Source: Streptomyces asoensis
GTDB taxonomy: Bacteria > Actinomycetota > Actinomycetes > Streptomycetales > Streptomycetaceae
DNA: 64,000 bases
Assembly (NCBI RefSeq): GCF_016860545.1
Contig: NZ_BNEB01000005.1
Location: 2,852,001-2,916,000 of the forward strand
Direction: 5' to 3'
Shown in pieces: positions 59,588 through 64,000 of the stretch. A program made the position numbers and the translations under genes. The notes beneath the pieces are model-generated. The model saw nothing but the letters and a program-made list of their open reading frames with translations, was not told where the DNA came from and searched no databases. Numbering within the stretch: position 1 is the stretch's first letter; each line of letters opens with the position of its first letter.

Positions 59588-60058
59588 TCAGCACGCGCCC
59601 ACCCATTCGTCGGTGCCGTCCGAGAACCTCTGGTGCTTCCAGATGGGCACCTCGTGCTTGAGATCGTCGATCAGCTTCCGGCAGGCCTCGAACGCCTCCG
59701 CGCGGTGCGGGCACGAGACGGCGACGACGACGGCGAGATCGCCGATGCCGAGGTCGCCGATCCGGTGCACGGCGGCGAGCGCCCGCACCGGGTACTCGGC
59801 GGCCACCTTCTCCGCGATGCGCCGCATCTCCGCCTCCGCGCTCGGGTGGCAGGAGTATCCGAGCGCGGCGACGTCGGCGCCCCCGTCGTGGTTGCGCACG
59901 GTGCCCACGAAGAGCGCGGTCCCACCCGCCGCGTCGTCCCCGACGGCCTCGAAGACCTCGTCCAGGGAGAGCGCGGTGTCCCGCACGGCGATCAGCTTGA
60001 TGGGGTCCTGCGCCGCGTGCTCGCCGGGATGCTCGTCGATGGCTGCCATGTCCTCCAT
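59588..60058 (-). CDS. moaE: Molybdopterin synthase catalytic subunit MoaE
   Basis: 156 residues. It has the MoaE features: GGTALFVGTVRNHD, the HRIGDLGIGD strand, SCPHRAEAFEACR, and KHEVPIWK with the active-site lysines. It transfers sulfur from MoaD thiocarboxylate to precursor Z. MoaD and other cofactor genes are not in the window. ATG 60058, or ATG 60049. Co-directional with the upstream SDR gene, 155 bases away. Confidence 0.93.
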   Translation of the reverse strand: MEDMAAIDEHPGEHAAQDPIKLIAVRDTALSLDEVFEAVGDDAAGGTALFVGTVRNHDGGADVAALGYSCHPSAEAEMRRIAEKVAAEYPVRALAAVHRIGDLGIGDLAVVVAVSCPHRAEAFEACRKLIDDLKHEVPIWKHQRFSDGTDEWVGAC

Positions 60059-60213
60059 CGTGCCGCACCCCGTGCGGCAGGTGAAATAGCGTGATCACCC
60101 GACACACGCGCGTACCGCTTCGGAGCGACCTCCAAGGGAGCACACGCCGTACGCCGCCCCGACCGGGAGACCTGCCACGGGGCGGCGCGCGGGGGTCCGT
60201 ACGGGCCCCGCGC

Positions 60214-61323
60214 TCAGCGCCGGCGGGCCTTGCGGGCCCGCCGCACGACGGCCGCCGCGCCCAGCAGCGCCACCGTCGCACCCGCCGCGCCCGCGGCGGT
60301 CGCGTCCTTGCGCCCGAGGCGCCGGCCGGCGACGGTGTGCCGTCCGGCCACCTCCTCCAGCAGCTCCGCGAGGACCTCCTCGTTGGTCCAGCGCGGGCGC
60401 CATCCCGCGTCGTGCAGCCGGCTCCCGCTCACCACCCAGGGGTACATCGTGTAGGCGAGGTCCCCGGCGGGCGACGGCGTCAGGCCGATCCGGTGCAGCC
60501 GGGCCGCGGCGCCCAGCGCGACCGCCGAGGGCAGCTCCATGCGCCGGATCCCGCTGAGCTCCTCGACCTCCTCCTGCTCCAGCCAGCCGTCGCAGCCGAC
60601 GGCCAGCTCGCCCTCGACCTTCTCCAGGACGGCGTACTCCAGGGCGCTCACCAGGTCCTCGGCGTGACAGAACTGCCAGGCCGGCCGCGACCCGGCGACC
60701 ACCAGCAGCCGCGGCGACTCGAAGTACCGCGTCAGCGCCGTGTCCGTACCGCCGACCAGCATCGCGGGGCGCACGACCGTGACATTGAGCCCCGGATGCG
60801 CCCGGGGCGCGCGCCGGGCGAGCCGTTCGATCTCCAGGAGGTCCCCGACACCGGTCCCCTCCGCCGTCGCCTTGAGCTCCGCGTCCTCCGAGAGGGGGAG
60901 CTCGTTGTCCTCGAACGCTCCGTAGACCATCGCGGAGGTGCAGAGCACCACGCGGCGTACCCCGGCCGCGGCGGAGGCCGTCAGCACGGTCTGCGTGCCG
61001 CGCACGTTGTAGGCCGTCCGGGCGGCGGCGTCACTCCCCAGGTCGAGGTCCAGGGCGAGGTGGACGACGACGTCCACACCGCGCAGCTTGTCGGCGATCG
61101 CGGGGTCACGGACGTCGAGGATGTGCCACTGCGCCGCCTCGCACTCGCCCCGCCGCTCGTCGACGGCCACGACCTGCTTGACCTCCTCGGACGCGGCGAG
61201 ACGCTCGGTGAGCAGGGCGCCGATGCCGGTCGCGGCGCCGGTCACGGCGACGACGGGCCCGCGCGCACCGGCCGGGGCCGAGTGGTTTCGCGCTGCGCGA
61301 ACCTGCGGATCTGGGGAACTCAC
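60214..61323 (-). CDS. NAD-dependent epimerase/dehydratase (extended SDR)
   Basis: 369 residues. Rossmann motif TGAATGIG (about 28-35), NVRGTQTVL and the SAMVYG catalytic Ser/Tyr region; a hydrophobic C-terminal segment (ATVALLGAAAVV) ends in a basic tail, so it may be membrane-attached. Substrate unknown. GTG 61323; longer in-frame extensions are antisense to the divergent DUF2342 gene. Confidence 0.87.
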   Translation of the reverse strand: MSSPDPQVRAARNHSAPAGARGPVVAVTGAATGIGALLTERLAASEEVKQVVAVDERRGECEAAQWHILDVRDPAIADKLRGVDVVVHLALDLDLGSDAAARTAYNVRGTQTVLTASAAAGVRRVVLCTSAMVYGAFEDNELPLSEDAELKATAEGTGVGDLLEIERLARRAPRAHPGLNVTVVRPAMLVGGTDTALTRYFESPRLLVVAGSRPAWQFCHAEDLVSALEYAVLEKVEGELAVGCDGWLEQEEVEELSGIRRMELPSAVALGAAARLHRIGLTPSPAGDLAYTMYPWVVSGSRLHDAGWRPRWTNEEVLAELLEEVAGRHTVAGRRLGRKDATAAGAAGATVALLGAAAVVRRARKARRR

Positions 61324-61515
61324 CAGGTGTCTCCAGCGGTTGTCTTGGCATACGGGCGCGAGTAGAGCGTACGTACCAGGTGGCATCCATCCTGCCGCAG
61401 GCCGGGAGTCGGCGAAGCACCGAGGCCCGATCGAGCCGGGGTGTCTACGCTGGGTGGTGTTGCAGGGCAGCCGCCGCCGGCCGAGAACCGGTGGCCTTAC
61501 CAGCCGAGGAACCCC

Positions 61516-62970
61516 GTGAGTGACACCCCATTCGGATTCGGCCTTCCGCCGGAGGAGCCGGAGGACGGCGACGAAGGCAAGAAGAGGGACCAGAGCGGCG
61601 GTGGTCAGGGACCGGCCAACCCGTTCGGTTTCGGCGGGCTGCCCGGCGCCGGAGGCTTCGGCGCCCCGGGCGGACCCGGTGCCGACAACCCGCTCGCCGC
61701 GATGTTCGGTTCGCTGAACCCCAACGATCTCGGGGCCGCGTTCCAGCAGCTGGGCCAGATGCTCTCCTACGAGGGCGGCCCGGTGAACTGGGACATGGCC
61801 AAGCAGATCGCCCGCCAGACGGTCGCCCAGGGCACCGCCGACGGCGTGAAGGACTCCAGCGTCGGTCCCTCCGAGCGCACCGCCGTCCAGGAGGCCGTCC
61901 GCCTCGCCGACCTGTGGCTGGACGACGCGACCTCGCTGCCGTCCGGCGCGGGCACCGCCGTGGCGTGGTCGCGCGCGGAGTGGGTCGAGGCGACCCTGCC
62001 CGCGTGGAAGGAGCTCGTCGACCCGGTCGCCGAGCGGGTCGGCGCGGCCATGGGCGATGTCCTGCCGGAGGAGATGCAGGCCATGGCCGGCCCGCTGATC
62101 GGCATGATGCGCTCGATGGGCGGCGCCATGTTCGGATCGCAGATCGGCCAGGCCGTGGGCGTGCTCGCGGGCGAGGTCGTCGGCTCCACCGACATCGGCC
62201 TGCCGCTCGGTCCGGCCGGGCGGGCCGCGCTGCTGCCGGTGAACATCGAGGCGTTCGGCAAGGACCTCGGCGTGCCCCAGGAGGAGGTGCGGCTCTACCT
62301 CGCGCTGCGCGAGGCCGCCCACCAGCGCCTGTTCGCCCACGTGCCGTGGCTGCGCTCGCACCTGTTCGGCGCGGTCGAGGGCTACGCGCGGGGCATCAAG
62401 GTCGACACGGCCAAGCTGGAGGACGTGGTCGGCCAGTTCGACCCGCAGAACCCCGAGCAGCTCCAGGAAGCGCTCCAGCAGGGCATGTTCCAGCCGGAGG
62501 ACACCCCGGCGCAGAAGGCCGCCCTGGCCCGTCTGGAGACGGCCCTGGCCCTCGTGGAGGGCTGGGTGGACGCGGTGGTGCACGCGGCCGCGAAACCGCG
62601 TCTGTCGTCCGCGGACGCCCTGCGCGAGACGCTGCGGCGCCGTCGCGCCTCGGGCGGTCCGGCGGAGCAGACGTTCGCGACGCTGATCGGTCTGGAGCTG
62701 CGTCCGCGCCGTCTGCGGGACGCCTCCCGGCTGTGGGCGTCCCTGACGGACGCGCGGGGCGTCGACGGCCGTGACGGTCTGTGGGCCCACCCGGACATGC
62801 TGCCGACGGCCTCCGACCTGGACGACCCGGACGGCTTCGTCCACCGCGAGCAGCTGGACTTCTCCGAGCTGGACAAGATGCTCGGCGAGGCGGCGAGCGG
62901 CGCCTCCGGCGGGAAGCCGGACCTGAAGAAGCACGACGACACCGACCCCGAGGGCGACGACACCGAGTGA
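61516..62970 (+). CDS. DUF2342 zinc-metalloprotease-like protein
   Basis: 484 residues. A Gly/Pro/Phe-rich, low-complexity N-terminus (about 1-60, with PFGFG repeats) precedes a helical DUF2342 domain. YLALREAAHQRLFAHVPWL holds the modified zinc motif (E-A-A-H-x-R-L-F) of this family; catalysis is not established. GTG 61516. The Nudix gene overlaps by four bases (GTGA), so the two are coupled. Confidence 0.88.
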   Translation: MSDTPFGFGLPPEEPEDGDEGKKRDQSGGGQGPANPFGFGGLPGAGGFGAPGGPGADNPLAAMFGSLNPNDLGAAFQQLGQMLSYEGGPVNWDMAKQIARQTVAQGTADGVKDSSVGPSERTAVQEAVRLADLWLDDATSLPSGAGTAVAWSRAEWVEATLPAWKELVDPVAERVGAAMGDVLPEEMQAMAGPLIGMMRSMGGAMFGSQIGQAVGVLAGEVVGSTDIGLPLGPAGRAALLPVNIEAFGKDLGVPQEEVRLYLALREAAHQRLFAHVPWLRSHLFGAVEGYARGIKVDTAKLEDVVGQFDPQNPEQLQEALQQGMFQPEDTPAQKAALARLETALALVEGWVDAVVHAAAKPRLSSADALRETLRRRRASGGPAEQTFATLIGLELRPRRLRDASRLWASLTDARGVDGRDGLWAHPDMLPTASDLDDPDGFVHREQLDFSELDKMLGEAASGASGGKPDLKKHDDTDPEGDDTE

Positions 62971-63482
62971 GTCTGTACGACGACGCGGTCCTCGTCCTGA
63001 AGGGGTACGAGGGCCAGGAAGAGCTGCGCCAGGCCTATCTCGACCATCTCGCCGTGCACCCCGACGGCATGTGGAAGGCCTGCCGGGACGGCCATGTCAC
63101 GGCGAGCGCGCTGGTGGTCGACCCGGAGCGGGGCCGGGTGCTGCTCACCCTGCACAGGAAGCTGAAGATGTGGCTCCAGATGGGAGGCCACTGCGAGCCG
63201 GTCGACGGCACGCTGCGGGCCGCGGCGCTGCGCGAGGCGACCGAGGAGTCCGGCATCGGGGGGCTGTCCCTGCTCCCCGGCGGCCCGGTGCGTCTGGACC
63301 GGCACCGCACGCCGTGCGCCTGGCACTACGACGTCCAGTACGCGGCGCTGGCGACGGCCGGGGCGGTGGAGGCCATCAGCGACGAGTCCCTCGACCTGCG
63401 CTGGTTCGCCTACGACGAGGTCGCGGACGTGGCCGACGGGTCGGTCGTGCGGCTGCTGGAGGCGACCCGGGCGCGGCTGTGA
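62967..63482 (+). CDS. Nudix hydrolase
   Basis: 171 residues. The Nudix box is present but altered: GGHCEPVDGTLRAAA then LREATEESGI, with Asp in place of the first Glu and one extra residue before the REATEE helix, so activity is likely but specificity uncertain. GTG 62967 overlaps the preceding stop. A terminator follows. Confidence 0.88.
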   Translation: MSLYDDAVLVLKGYEGQEELRQAYLDHLAVHPDGMWKACRDGHVTASALVVDPERGRVLLTLHRKLKMWLQMGGHCEPVDGTLRAAALREATEESGIGGLSLLPGGPVRLDRHRTPCAWHYDVQYAALATAGAVEAISDESLDLRWFAYDEVADVADGSVVRLLEATRARL

Positions 63483-63494
63483 ACGGATACGGGT

Positions 63495-63524
63495 AAGGGG
63501 CGACACTCCAGGAGGCCGCCCCTT
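63495..63524. terminator. Bidirectional terminator between Nudix and AIM24 genes
   Basis: Eight-base stem AAGGGGCG (63495-63502) / CGCCCCTT (63517-63524), 14-base loop, between convergent genes. Confidence 0.75.
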
Positions 63525-63549
63525 GCCTTCGCGCCGCGCACGGCCGCGG

Positions 63550-64000
63550 TCAGCTCCAGACGTTGCCCTGGTTCTGCCCGCGCACGCCCTGCTGCCCCAT
63601 GCCGTACTGGGCGGCCAGACCGGAGCCGATCTGGGCGTTCTGCGGCGGCAGCAGCTCACTGGGCTGGACGAGCGCGTAGCCGCTGCCCATGAAGCTGAGC
63701 TCCCAGCCCTCACCCGTGTTGCCGCGCCGGCGCCACACCCCCGAGGAGTGCGTCTGGGCCTGCATCTGCACCCGCAGCCCGGTGGACCAGGCGACGATGG
63801 CGTCGGCGTCGCAGTTGACGTACTTGTCCGGCGTGACCTGCATCATCAGCGGCGCGCCCGAGGTCATCAGGGCGACCTTGCCGCGGCCGGTGATGTTGAG
63901 CTGGTACTTCCCGGAGCCGGAGATGCCGTACAGGCTGTCCACGGCGATGACCTCGTGGTGCAGCGAGGAGTCCATGGCCAGGACGTAGCTGCTGTCGACC
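63550..64000 (-). CDS. AIM24-family protein (N-terminal part outside window)
   Basis: At least 149 residues of the AIM24 beta-prism fold (also called TIGR00266/DUF124): LAMDSSLHHEVIAVDSLYGI, SGSGKYQLNITGRGKVAL, WSTGLRVQMQAQT and SFMGSGYALVQPSELLP, each quoted in part. The frame continues beyond 64000 with no start inside. The C-terminus is Gln/Gly-rich. Function in bacteria is unclear; in yeast AIM24 is mitochondrial. Confidence 0.87.
   Translation of the reverse strand, partial: VDSSYVLAMDSSLHHEVIAVDSLYGISGSGKYQLNITGRGKVALMTSGAPLMMQVTPDKYVNCDADAIVAWSTGLRVQMQAQTHSSGVWRRRGNTGEGWELSFMGSGYALVQPSELLPPQNAQIGSGLAAQYGMGQQGVRGQNQGNVWS

Noticed and set aside
1..64000. Mobile elements, CRISPR arrays, phage or biosynthetic megasynthase genes
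   Set aside because: No transposase, integrase, regularly spaced repeats, phage structural genes or PKS/NRPS modules seen; the two-gene terpene locus is the only specialised-metabolite cluster.

Overview
The window is about 72% G+C chromosomal DNA from a Streptomyces, and it reads as core chromosome rather than an accessory island. I see no insertion sequence, integrase, phage gene or CRISPR array. The gene content and order match, from memory, the Streptomyces coelicolor block running from the nickel superoxide dismutase locus (sodN) through eshB, sigH, wblE, nagB-das, nrdABS, the albaflavenone pair, sigR-rsrA, aroA and catR. Diagnostic Streptomyces genes are sodN, DasR with its operators, a WhiB-like protein, SigR/RsrA and epi-isozizaene synthase.

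Region 1 (1-18.0 kb): sodX/sodN; small regulators and VOC proteins; a cobalamin riboswitch driving the cobalt-transport pair cbtB-cbtA, beside a histidine-phosphatase-fold protein that has lost both catalytic histidines; a TetR/DHFR-like divergent pair with a tandem operator; a two-gene operon encoding a family 2B encapsulin shell (EshA/EshB type, with a cyclic-nucleotide-binding domain) and a polyprenyl diphosphate synthase, its probable cargo; a Na+/H+ antiporter divergent from a UBP-type zinc finger; the stress sigma factor sigH with its antagonist prsH; a diacylglycerol-kinase-like lipid kinase; wblE; and a PdtaS-type histidine kinase.

Region 2 (18-27 kb): the N-acetylglucosamine/chitobiose system. 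nagB, dasD and dasC-dasB-dasA face the repressor gene dasR, and several DasR operators (dre) are readable. A DUF3311 protein and a monocarboxylate-type symporter follow.

Region 3 (27-35.5 kb): the class I ribonucleotide reductase operon nrdA-nrdB-nrdS behind two NrdR-type boxes and a second cobalamin riboswitch; then the albaflavenone pair (sesquiterpene cyclase and P450), which has visibly lower G+C than its surroundings; then peptide deformylase.

Region 4 (35.5-48.9 kb): a TPR protein; a pair of membrane HD proteins, one a full HD-GYP and one degenerate; rsrA-sigR with a perfect SigR-type promoter; a hydrolase; an SRAP DNA-protein crosslink enzyme; an M50 protease; aroA, rsgA, an SMR exporter, hisN, a CBS-domain protein and catR.

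Region 5 (48.9-64 kb): a NitT/TauT-type ABC importer; two identical initiator tRNA genes flanking a large Sel1-repeat protein; a giant UPF0182 membrane protein; a PDZ-Lon-like protease; MoaE; an SDR epimerase; a DUF2342 zinc-metalloprotease-like protein; a Nudix protein; and an AIM24-family protein cut by the window end.

The most interesting system is the encapsulin/isoprenoid operon at 6.2-8.7 kb. It belongs to a known family, but substrate, product chain length and cargo-loading signal are not settled by sequence. Most promoter, operator and terminator calls come from pattern matching by eye; start codons were chosen from ribosome-binding sites, overlaps and family alignments recalled from memory.
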